From NCBI GenBank assembly GCA_902632515.1, contig CACPDA010000010.1, forward strand, positions 1 to 32,791: 32,791 nt of DNA. The letters are read 5' to 3'. The DNA is from an uncultured Pelagibacteraceae bacterium (GTDB lineage: Bacteria; Pseudomonadota; Alphaproteobacteria; Pelagibacterales; Pelagibacteraceae). This document shows, in pieces, positions 26,266 through 32,791 of this stretch. Both the position numbers and the translations under genes were made by a program. The notes under the pieces were generated by a model that worked only from the letters and a program-made list of their open reading frames with translations, was not told where the DNA came from and did no database searches. Every line of letters starts with the position of its first letter. Position 1 is the first letter of the stretch.

Positions 26266-27115
26266 TTTTTAGTTTTAAACAGTATTCATAAATTTTTTTT
26301 TTAGAAATCTTACTATCTTTATTTATTAAATTAATTATTTCCTTTACTGTTAACTTATTTATCATTTCTTTTATATTTCTTTTATCTGATTCACTCAAAT
26401 CTAGTAAACTTTTTTTATTCATTTTTTCAGAAATCACAATAGTTAACTCCCCTTTTAAGTTTTTTTGAAAAAGTTCTAATTTACCGATTTCCATTCTTAT
26501 ATATTCTTCATATAATTTAGACATCTCTCTGCATATAATGATCTTTCTTTCTTTAAAAATATTTTTTAAATGTGGAATAATTTTATTTATTTTTCGTGGA
26601 GAAATAAAAAAAACAACAGAGCTATCTATGTTTGATAAAAACTCTAAAGCTTCAATTATTTTACCCTTTTTTTCAGGAAGAAAACCATAAAAAAAGAATT
26701 TTTCAGAAAAGCCACTTATTGATAAAGCTGTTAACACTGCTGATACACCCGGTATAGGTAAAACTTCTATATTATTTTTTACACACTCATTTATTAGTAT
26801 TTTACCTGGATCTGAAATACCTGGAGTACCTGCATCAGAAATCAATGACACAATCAAACCTTTGCTTAATAGATTTATAATTTTTCTTAGATTTTTTTTT
26901 TCATTAAACTTATGATTTGAAATTAATTCAGCTTTAATTTTATAAGTTTTTAATAGCTTTTGAGAAACTCTGGTATCTTCACAAAGTATATAATCAGATT
27001 TTTTTAAAGTTTCTATAGCTCTTAAAGTTATATCTTTTAAATTGCCAATGGGAGTTGACACTAAATATAGCCCCTTTTTAATATCTTTATTGTGTAATTT
27101 AAAATTTTCGATCAT
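26255..27115 (-). CDS. rsmI: 16S rRNA 2'-O-methyltransferase RsmI
   Basis: SAM-dependent methyltransferase for the 2'-O-methylation of C1402 in 16S rRNA. It has 286 residues with the tetrapyrrole-methylase-like fold. Diagnostic segments are LYLVSTPIGNLKDITLRAIE, LCEDTRVSQKLLKTY, SLISDAGTPGISDPGKIL and PIPGVSAVLTALSISG. The ATG is 31 bases from the divergent LpoA-like gene, so both promoters must share that short gap. Confidence 0.95.
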   Translation of the reverse strand: MIENFKLHNKDIKKGLYLVSTPIGNLKDITLRAIETLKKSDYILCEDTRVSQKLLKTYKIKAELISNHKFNEKKNLRKIINLLSKGLIVSLISDAGTPGISDPGKILINECVKNNIEVLPIPGVSAVLTALSISGFSEKFFFYGFLPEKKGKIIEALEFLSNIDSSVVFFISPRKINKIIPHLKNIFKERKIIICREMSKLYEEYIRMEIGKLELFQKNLKGELTIVISEKMNKKSLLDLSESDKRNIKEMINKLTVKEIINLINKDSKISKKKIYEYCLKLKNEN

Positions 27116-27146
27116 ATTTGTAATAAAGTTTATATAATAACATTAA

Positions 27147-28304
27147 ATGTTTAAAATTTTTAAAATTTTTGTGATTTCAATAATATTTCTTCTAAAAAAT
27201 TCTGTTGGAATAACAATAGAAGAAAAATTAAAAGTTGGTCTCCTAGTACCTATGACTGGAGAAAACGCTAAACTAGGACAACTGTTAATTAAATCAACAA
27301 GGATGGCACTTAGTGATATTGGTACAGATAAAATAGAGATATATCCAAGAGATACTGGTCTTAATCCAAACAAAACTCTTCAATCAGCTATTGAACTAAA
27401 AAAAATTGGTGCAAAAATTATAATAGGACCAATTTTTTTTAAAAACCTTGAATATCTTGATGAGGTAAAAGATGTTACCTTTATATCACTCACTAATAAA
27501 ACAGAGGGCCTCCCAAAAAATGTTATTAGTAGTGGTGTAAATTCTATATCGCAAGTAAATGCTATTAAAAAATTTATAAAATTAAATGAATTAAAAAAAA
27601 CAATATTTTTAACTCCAGATCTTGAATATAAATCAGAAGTTAAAAAAGCAATAAAACAATCTAAAATTAAAATTTATAAACATTATATTTATAATACTGA
27701 ACCAACAAAGCTCACTAAACAGATTGAGGATATAACAAACTATAAAATAAGAAAACAAAACCTTATAGATGAAATTACAAGAATTGAAAAATCCGATCTA
27801 AGTGAAAATGAAAAGAAAAGAAGAATTGAAAGATTAAAAAAAAGATACACAATTGGGAAGGTAAAATTTGACTCAATAGTAATTTCTGATTTTGATGAAA
27901 GTTTAAAAAGTGTTATTACCTCTCTTTTATATACTGATGTTTCTCCAAAAGATAAATATTTTATTACTTTTAATCAATGGTTTGATGAAAGCTTATTAAA
28001 TGAAAAAACATTACAACCACTTTATTATCCATCAATTAACATAAAAAATTTAGAAAAGTTTAATAAAAAATTTTTAAAAATATATAATGAATCTCCAAAT
28101 CATCTTTCTTTATTAAGTTATGATTTAATTGGTTTAATCTATTATTTATCATTGAAAGCAAATCTATCGGAAACACAAGAAATATTTAGAAAAGAAAATT
28201 CATTCAAAGGTAAAATGGGTATTTTTGATATTAAAAACAATAAAATAAATCATAGGTTAAATTTATATGAGATAAAAGATGGATTAATTAAAGAAATTTT
28301 TTAA
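27147..28304 (+). CDS. LpoA-like periplasmic binding protein (penicillin-binding protein activator type)
   Basis: A 385-residue exported protein with a type I periplasmic-binding fold (Peripla_BP_6/LpoA C-domain). The hydrophobic signal is residues 1-21, and the mature start VGLLVPMTGENAKLGQLLI is typical of this fold. Residues of about 200-235 form a charged, probably helical insertion (ITRIEKSDLSENEKKRRIER). The adjacency to rsmI suggests the LpoA orthologue, which activates PBP1A in gammaproteobacteria. It lacks the N-terminal TPR domain of E. coli LpoA and shows no lipobox cysteine. An amino-acid binding protein is the alternative, but no transporter genes are nearby. Its 3' end overlaps rdgB by 17 bases. 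Confidence 0.75.
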   Translation: MFKIFKIFVISIIFLLKNSVGITIEEKLKVGLLVPMTGENAKLGQLLIKSTRMALSDIGTDKIEIYPRDTGLNPNKTLQSAIELKKIGAKIIIGPIFFKNLEYLDEVKDVTFISLTNKTEGLPKNVISSGVNSISQVNAIKKFIKLNELKKTIFLTPDLEYKSEVKKAIKQSKIKIYKHYIYNTEPTKLTKQIEDITNYKIRKQNLIDEITRIEKSDLSENEKKRRIERLKKRYTIGKVKFDSIVISDFDESLKSVITSLLYTDVSPKDKYFITFNQWFDESLLNEKTLQPLYYPSINIKNLEKFNKKFLKIYNESPNHLSLLSYDLIGLIYYLSLKANLSETQEIFRKENSFKGKMGIFDIKNNKINHRLNLYEIKDGLIKEIF

Positions 28305-28890
28305 TCTTTTTAAAAGCTACAAAACGATGATCAATTTTATATTTTTCTTTTGGTAAAATTTCTCCAAAAGTTTTAATTTTGTTGTTTGGAATAAATATCG
28401 GATCATAACCAAAACCATTATTTCCTCTTGATTGTTTTGAAATTTCTCCCTCAACTGTTCCTTGAACGCATGCAATTTTTTTTTCTAAAAAGCATAAAGA
28501 TAATGCACATACAAATCTTGCTTTAATTTTTTTATTCTTCCAATTTTTGTCTTTTTTATTTAATTGTTTATAAACTTTTTTTATAGCTTTACTAAAATCA
28601 CCACTTCTACCACCCCACCTTGCAGAATAAATTCCAGGATTTTTATCTAAAAAATCTATTTCTAAACCTGAGTCATCAGCTAAACATATAAGTCCTGTTT
28701 TTTTTGAAAAATATTTTGACTTGATTAAGGAGTTTTCTTTAAATGTCTTACCATTTTCAATTGGGCTTTTAAGATTAAATTCAGATGTAGAATGAATTTC
28801 GATGTTTTTTGGCAATAAACTCTTTATTTCACGTAGTTTACCCTCATTATTAGTTCCAATTAATAATCTATTAATTTTTTGTTTAAGCAT
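28288..28890 (-). CDS. rdgB: XTP/dITP diphosphatase RdgB
   Basis: House-cleaning pyrophosphatase that hydrolyses deaminated purine nucleoside triphosphates. It has 200 residues. The substrate motif is IGTNNEGKLREIKSLL and the active-site motif is CLADDSGLEIDFLDKNPGIYSARWGG split by the usual spacing. GFGYDPIFIPNN and SHR-like IDHRFVAFKKI are near the end. It is convergent with the LpoA-like gene and divergent from grpE, with 36 bases before the grpE ATG. Confidence 0.94.
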   Translation of the reverse strand: MLKQKINRLLIGTNNEGKLREIKSLLPKNIEIHSTSEFNLKSPIENGKTFKENSLIKSKYFSKKTGLICLADDSGLEIDFLDKNPGIYSARWGGRSGDFSKAIKKVYKQLNKKDKNWKNKKIKARFVCALSLCFLEKKIACVQGTVEGEISKQSRGNNGFGYDPIFIPNNKIKTFGEILPKEKYKIDHRFVAFKKIKKFL

Positions 28891-28918
28891 CTAGAAATTT
28901 TTAAAATCCTTACCATAT
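28891..28918 (+). promoter_or_regulatory. Candidate heat-shock (RpoH) promoter before grpE
   Basis: CTAGAAA (28891-28897) and TACCATAT (28911-28918) are 13 bases apart, close to the sigma-32 consensus CTTGAAA / CCCCATNT. Initiation would fall almost at the grpE ATG, giving a nearly leaderless mRNA, which lowers confidence. Confidence 0.3.
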
Positions 28919-28926
28919 TAGAAGCT

Positions 28927-29580
28927 ATGGAAAAAGAGGAAAACCAAAATAATACTAATACAAAAGAAAATCAGAAGTCCGAAAAAGTAGATACTACAAC
29001 TGATGAAAATTTGAATATTGAAAACGAGCAAGTTACGGACCCAGAGTCTAAAGATGAAATAAAAGAACTTTCACCAGAAGAAAAAATTGCTGAACTTGAG
29101 GATAAATTAGCAAGGACTTTTGCTGAAATGGAAAATCAGAGAAGAAGATTTGAAAAAGAGAAAGAAGAAGCTTTTGAATATGGTGGTTATAATTTTGCCA
29201 GGGAGGCATTAAATTTAATTGATAACCTAGATCGTTCTAAGCATGTTTTAGAAAGCGACGACAAACTTAAAGAAACTGAGGCATTAAAGAAAACTATCGA
29301 ACATTTAGACATAATAAATAAAGATCTAATCTCTATTTTTGAAAAAAATAATATTAAACCCATTGATAGCCTTAATAAAAAACTCGATCCAAACTTTCAC
29401 CAAGCCATGATGGAAATAGAAGATGATACAAAAGAGCCAGGAACAATAATTCAAGAGATTCAAAAAGGCTTTACTATCAAAGATAGACTACTTAGGCCTT
29501 CGCTAGTTGGAGTATCAAAAAAAGTTACAGATAAAAACGAAAAAAACCAAGAAAATCAAGAGAATTCGAAAGATAAATAA
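28927..29580 (+). CDS. grpE: Nucleotide exchange factor GrpE
   Basis: DnaK co-chaperone that releases ADP. I chose the ATG at 28927 (MEKEENQNN, 217 residues). An upstream TTG at 28879 would add 16 residues overlapping rdgB. The first 55 residues are acidic and Asn/Glu-rich. A long coiled coil follows (about residues 58-105, EKIAELEDKLARTFAEMENQ and then RRRFEKEKEEA), then the beta-wing domain with FHQAMMEIEDD and GFTIKDRLLRPSLVGVSKK. It is followed by dnaK after 63 bases. hrcA, often adjacent, is not here. Confidence 0.95.
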   Translation: MEKEENQNNTNTKENQKSEKVDTTTDENLNIENEQVTDPESKDEIKELSPEEKIAELEDKLARTFAEMENQRRRFEKEKEEAFEYGGYNFAREALNLIDNLDRSKHVLESDDKLKETEALKKTIEHLDIINKDLISIFEKNNIKPIDSLNKKLDPNFHQAMMEIEDDTKEPGTIIQEIQKGFTIKDRLLRPSLVGVSKKVTDKNEKNQENQENSKDK

Positions 29581-29592
29581 TTATGAGATTAA

Positions 29593-29621
29593 CTTGTAGT
29601 TTTGCATTTAAACCCTATATG
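29593..29621 (+). promoter_or_regulatory. Candidate heat-shock (RpoH) promoter before dnaK
   Basis: CTTGTAG (29593-29599) and CCCTATATG (29613-29621) have a 13-base spacer. They resemble the alphaproteobacterial RpoH pattern CTTG / CYTATNTNNNG. The dnaK ATG is 23 bases further on, preceded by a GAGAGA ribosome-binding site. The spacing equals that of the grpE candidate. Confidence 0.5.
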
Positions 29622-29643
29622 ACGAAAGAGAGACATTATTGTT

Positions 29644-31569
29644 ATGAGTAAAATAATTGGAATAGATTTAGGAACAACTAATTCATGTGTTGCCATTATG
29701 GAGGGAACACAAGCTAAAGTTTTAGAAAACGCAGAAGGTGCAAGAACTACTCCTTCAGTAGTTGCATTTACTGGTGATGGTGAAAAGTTAATTGGACAAC
29801 CAGCAAAAAGACAAGCAGTTACAAATCCTGAAAATACTATTTTTGCAGTAAAAAGATTAATTGGAAGAAACTTTGATGACCCGACTGTAAAAAAAGATAT
29901 AGAGGCAGCTCCTTTTAAAATAGTTAATTCTGAAAAAGGTGATGCTTGGATTGAATCTAAAGGTGAAAAATATTCACCATCTCAAATATCTGCATTTATT
30001 TTACAAAAAATGAAAGAGACAGCAGAAAAATATTTGGGTCAAGCAGTGACTAAAGCTGTTATTACAGTACCAGCATACTTTAATGATGCACAAAGACAGG
30101 CAACAAAAGATGCAGGAAAAATTGCTGGGTTAGAAGTATTAAGAATTATTAATGAACCAACTGCAGCATCACTTGCCTATGGTTTAGATAAAAAACAAAA
30201 TAAAAAAATTGCTGTATATGACCTAGGTGGGGGAACTTTTGATGTTTCAATACTAGAGCTTGGAGATGGAGTTTTTGAGGTTAAATCAACTAATGGTGAT
30301 ACTTTTTTAGGTGGTGAGGATTTTGACAATACTGTAGTTGATTATTTGGTTTCAGAGTTTAAGAAAGATAATGGCATTGATCTTAAATCAGATAAGCTTG
30401 CTTTACAAAGATTAAAGGAAGCAGCCGAAAAAGCAAAAATAGAATTATCTTCTGCAGAACAAACAGATATAAATTTACCTTTTATAACAGCTGATAAAAC
30501 AGGTCCAAAGCATATTAATTTAAAAATGACTCGAGCAAAACTTGAGGCTTTAGTTGAGGATTTAATAGCTAGAACAATGCCTCCTTGTAAAACTGCTTTA
30601 AAAGATGCCGGAATTACTGCAAGTGAAATTGATGAAGTGGTAATGGTTGGTGGTATGACTAGAATGCCTAAAGTGATTGAAGAAGTAAAAAACTTTTTTG
30701 GAAAAGATCCTAATAAAAGTGTGAACCCAGACGAAGTTGTTGCGATGGGAGCTGCAATACAAGCGGGTGTATTACAAGGCGATGTAAAAGATGTTCTTCT
30801 TCTTGATGTTACGCCTTTATCATTAGGTATTGAAACACTTGGTGCTGTTTCAACCAAATTAATTGAAAAAAATACAACTATACCTACTAAAAAAAGCCAA
30901 GTATTTTCTACTGCAGAGGACAATCAACCTGCTGTTTCAATTAGAGTTCTTCAAGGGGAAAGAGAAATGGCTGCTGATAACAAATTGTTAGGTAATTTTG
31001 AGTTGGTTGGTATTGCTCCAGCTCCTAGAGGTGTCCCTCAAATTGAAGTTACTTTTGATATTGATGCAAATGGTATTGTAAATGTATCTGCAAAAGATAA
31101 AGGAACTGGAAAAGAGCAAAAAATTCAAATTCAGGCATCTGGTGGTTTAAGCGATGAAGAAATTGAAAAAATGGTAAAAGATGCGGAAGCCAACAAGGAA
31201 GCTGATAAAAAGAAAAGGGAATCTGTAGATGTAAGAAATCAAGCAGATACATTAATTCATTCTACTGAAAAAAACTTAAAAGAGCATGGCTCTAAAGTTT
31301 CTGATGCTGATAAAAAAGCAATAGAGGATTCATCTTCTGCTCTTAGAGAAGCTTTAAAATCTGATAATATTGAAGATATAAAGAAAAAAACAGAAACTCT
31401 AGTTCAATCATCTATGAAACTTGGAGAAGCAATTTATAAATCACAACAAAATAAGAAACCTGAATCTAGTAAAGATGATGGAGATGATAACAAAGGAAAG
31501 AAAGACGATAATGTTGTTGATGCGGATTTTGAAGAAGTAAAAGACGAGAATAAAGAAAAAAGCGCTTAA
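29644..31569 (+). CDS. dnaK: Chaperone DnaK (Hsp70)
   Basis: ATP-dependent cytosolic chaperone. It has 641 residues. The nucleotide-binding domain shows [54 protein letters not shown] and [13 protein letters not shown]. The interdomain linker reads [18 protein letters not shown]. The substrate-binding domain and helical lid follow. The C-terminus is acidic and ends in [19 protein letters not shown], preserving the EEV-type tail. It lies in the grpE-dnaK-dnaJ order, with dnaJ 24 bases downstream. Confidence 0.98.
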   Translation: MSKIIGIDLGTTNSCVAIMEGTQAKVLENAEGARTTPSVVAFTGDGEKLIGQPAKRQAVTNPENTIFAVKRLIGRNFDDPTVKKDIEAAPFKIVNSEKGDAWIESKGEKYSPSQISAFILQKMKETAEKYLGQAVTKAVITVPAYFNDAQRQATKDAGKIAGLEVLRIINEPTAASLAYGLDKKQNKKIAVYDLGGGTFDVSILELGDGVFEVKSTNGDTFLGGEDFDNTVVDYLVSEFKKDNGIDLKSDKLALQRLKEAAEKAKIELSSAEQTDINLPFITADKTGPKHINLKMTRAKLEALVEDLIARTMPPCKTALKDAGITASEIDEVVMVGGMTRMPKVIEEVKNFFGKDPNKSVNPDEVVAMGAAIQAGVLQGDVKDVLLLDVTPLSLGIETLGAVSTKLIEKNTTIPTKKSQVFSTAEDNQPAVSIRVLQGEREMAADNKLLGNFELVGIAPAPRGVPQIEVTFDIDANGIVNVSAKDKGTGKEQKIQIQASGGLSDEEIEKMVKDAEANKEADKKKRESVDVRNQADTLIHSTEKNLKEHGSKVSDADKKAIEDSSSALREALKSDNIEDIKKKTETLVQSSMKLGEAIYKSQQNKKPESSKDDGDDNKGKKDDNVVDADFEEVKDENKEKSA

Positions 31570-31593
31570 TCGACATCAGTTTGTCCATACAAA

Positions 31594-32724
31594 ATGGCTA
31601 AGAGAGATTACTATGATGTCCTAGGCGTAAATAAAAGCGCAACACCACAAGAGTTAAAATCTGCTTACAGAAAGTTAGCTGTAAAATATCATCCTGATAA
31701 AAACCCCGGAGACAAAGTTGCTGAAGATAAATTCAAAGAGGCTAGTGAAGCTTATGGTATCCTTTCAGATAAATCTAAAAAGGAAAACTATGATAATTTT
31801 GGTCATGCTGCTTTTGAAAATGGTGGTGGTGGTCGAGGTGGTTTTGGAGGATTTGGAGGTTTTAGTGGTGCAGATTTTTCAGACATTTTTGAAGATTTTT
31901 TTGGAGACTTTGGTGGTGGCCGAAGAAGTTCCAGAAAAAACAATAATAGGGGTTCTGATTTAAGATATGATTTGTCAATAACTTTAGAAGAGGCTTACAC
32001 AGGTAAAAAACAAAATATACAATTCTCTACAACAGAAAAATGTAATACTTGTAAAGGGAATGGATCCAAACCAGGCTACAGTCCAGATCGATGCACTTAT
32101 TGTGGTGGAAATGGAAAAGTTCGCTCTAATCAGGGTTTTTTCACAGTCCAACAAACATGTCCACAATGTGCTGGTAGTGGAGAGGAAATTACAAATCCAT
32201 GCAATGATTGCAATGGTCAAGGAAACAAACAATCCTCAAAAAAAATATCAGTAACAATACCTAAAGGTGTAGATGACGGAACAAGAATAAGACTTGCAGG
32301 GAAAGGTGAAGCTGGGACTAGAGGTGGTGCAAGTGGCGATTTATATTTATTTATAAATGTAGAGTCTCATCAAGTTTTCAAAAGATCAGATGTAAATTTA
32401 TTTTTTGAATTTCCAATTTCAATAGCAGATGCTGCTCTAGGAACGACAATAGAAATACCAACTATTAATGGGGGAAAAGCTAAAATAAAGATACCTGAAG
32501 GTACTCAAAGTGGTAAACAGTTTAGATTAAAAGGAAAAGGTATGCCATTCATGAGAAGAGGTGATTTTGGAGATCTATATGTACAGGTCAAAACAGAAGT
32601 TCCAGTGTCTCTTAATAATGAACAAAAAGAATTATTGGAAAAATTTAGAAAAATTGAAAACGATAGATCTAATCCAAGTATAAAAAAATTTTTTCAAAAA
32701 GCTAAAGATTTTTGGAATAATTAA
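31594..32724 (+). CDS. dnaJ: Chaperone DnaJ (type I Hsp40)
   Basis: Co-chaperone that stimulates DnaK ATPase and presents substrates. It has 376 residues. The J domain is at residues 1-70 with the HPD motif in [11 protein letters not shown] Gly/Phe-rich region follows ([11 protein letters not shown]), then four zinc-binding CxxCxGxG repeats: [24 protein letters not shown] and CNDCNGQG. The C-terminal substrate-binding domains include [20 protein letters not shown]. All features of a full-length type I protein are present. Confidence 0.98.
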   Translation: MAKRDYYDVLGVNKSATPQELKSAYRKLAVKYHPDKNPGDKVAEDKFKEASEAYGILSDKSKKENYDNFGHAAFENGGGGRGGFGGFGGFSGADFSDIFEDFFGDFGGGRRSSRKNNNRGSDLRYDLSITLEEAYTGKKQNIQFSTTEKCNTCKGNGSKPGYSPDRCTYCGGNGKVRSNQGFFTVQQTCPQCAGSGEEITNPCNDCNGQGNKQSSKKISVTIPKGVDDGTRIRLAGKGEAGTRGGASGDLYLFINVESHQVFKRSDVNLFFEFPISIADAALGTTIEIPTINGGKAKIKIPEGTQSGKQFRLKGKGMPFMRRGDFGDLYVQVKTEVPVSLNNEQKELLEKFRKIENDRSNPSIKKFFQKAKDFWNN

Positions 32725-32726
32725 TA

Positions 32727-32791
32727 ATGGGATTAGAACAAATAATTCCATCTTTATTTTTAATTGCTATTTTAATTCTAATTCTTCCCAA
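32727..32791 (+). CDS. N-terminus of an unidentified membrane protein (cut by window edge)
   Basis: An ATG two bases after the dnaJ stop opens a frame that continues to the window end (21 complete codons). The sequence MGLEQIIPSLFLIAILILIL is a hydrophobic membrane-spanning start. Its position suggests cotranscription with dnaJ. The visible part is too short to assign a family. Confidence 0.5.
   Translation, partial: MGLEQIIPSLFLIAILILILP

Noticed and set aside
26255..28890. A new multi-gene system formed by BON lipoprotein, RsmI, LpoA-like protein and RdgB
   Set aside because: Each gene belongs to a known family, and the rsmI/LpoA/DolP grouping resembles the E. coli yraL-yraM-yraP locus, so it is better read as conserved synteny.
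30342..30923. 193-codon open frame antisense to dnaK
   Set aside because: It lies entirely opposite a highly conserved dnaK region and has no family features; AT-rich third positions of the sense gene keep the antisense frame open.
1..32791. CRISPR array, insertion sequence, prophage or integrated island
   Set aside because: No direct repeat arrays, transposase, integrase or terminal inverted repeats were seen, and composition is uniform throughout.

Overview
The window is about 30% G+C and very densely packed. Its genes look like those of a streamlined, free-living marine alphaproteobacterium of the SAR11/Pelagibacterales type. That assignment is inferred from AT-rich codon use, near-zero intergenic spacing, the Irr-type Fur homologue and the alphaproteobacterial gene order. 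No species-level marker was checked. There is no mobile element, CRISPR array, rRNA or tRNA gene, and no gene-free stretch longer than about 135 bases.

Left part (1-5240). A partial katG (catalase-peroxidase) and an Irr-like Fur-family regulator run leftward. Divergent from irr is a fabA-fabB-fabI operon for unsaturated fatty acid synthesis. Two near-matching Fur-family palindromes lie over the promoters of katG and of irr/fabA, so iron/heme or peroxide status may be linked to peroxide defence and lipid synthesis. A candidate 39-residue membrane microprotein gene and a nested inverted repeat fill the gap after fabI.

Middle part (5242-18131). All genes run leftward. In transcription order they are tsaB, fur, miaB, phoH, ybeY, lnt, metK, a strong intrinsic terminator, then nusA, infB, rbfA, rpsO and pnp. 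This is a stripped-down version of the alphaproteobacterial translation/RNA cluster. Compared with the layout I recall from relatives, rimI, corC/ybeX, trmB, rimP, ylxR and truB are missing from their usual slots. TsaB itself is about half the usual size.

Next block (18079-23336). A secreted polysaccharide deacetylase starts head-to-head inside tsaB and ends tail-to-tail on a membrane-anchored Bax-type glucosaminidase. After these come nfuA, trpS and murJ, all leftward.

Right part (23388-32791). maeB, a malic enzyme fused to a phosphotransacetylase-like domain, runs rightward. It is followed by an envelope cluster of a DolP-like BON lipoprotein, rsmI and an LpoA-like binding protein, then rdgB. 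The window ends with the chaperone genes grpE, dnaK and dnaJ, which have candidate heat-shock sigma-factor promoters, and the first codons of a membrane protein.

Nearly every gene is a recognisable housekeeping gene, and I do not see a clearly new defence or mobile system. The most interesting signals are regulatory and architectural: the shared operator-like sites, the terminator in the nusA leader, the head-to-head tsaB/deacetylase overlap, the microprotein with its hairpin, and the reduced TsaB.
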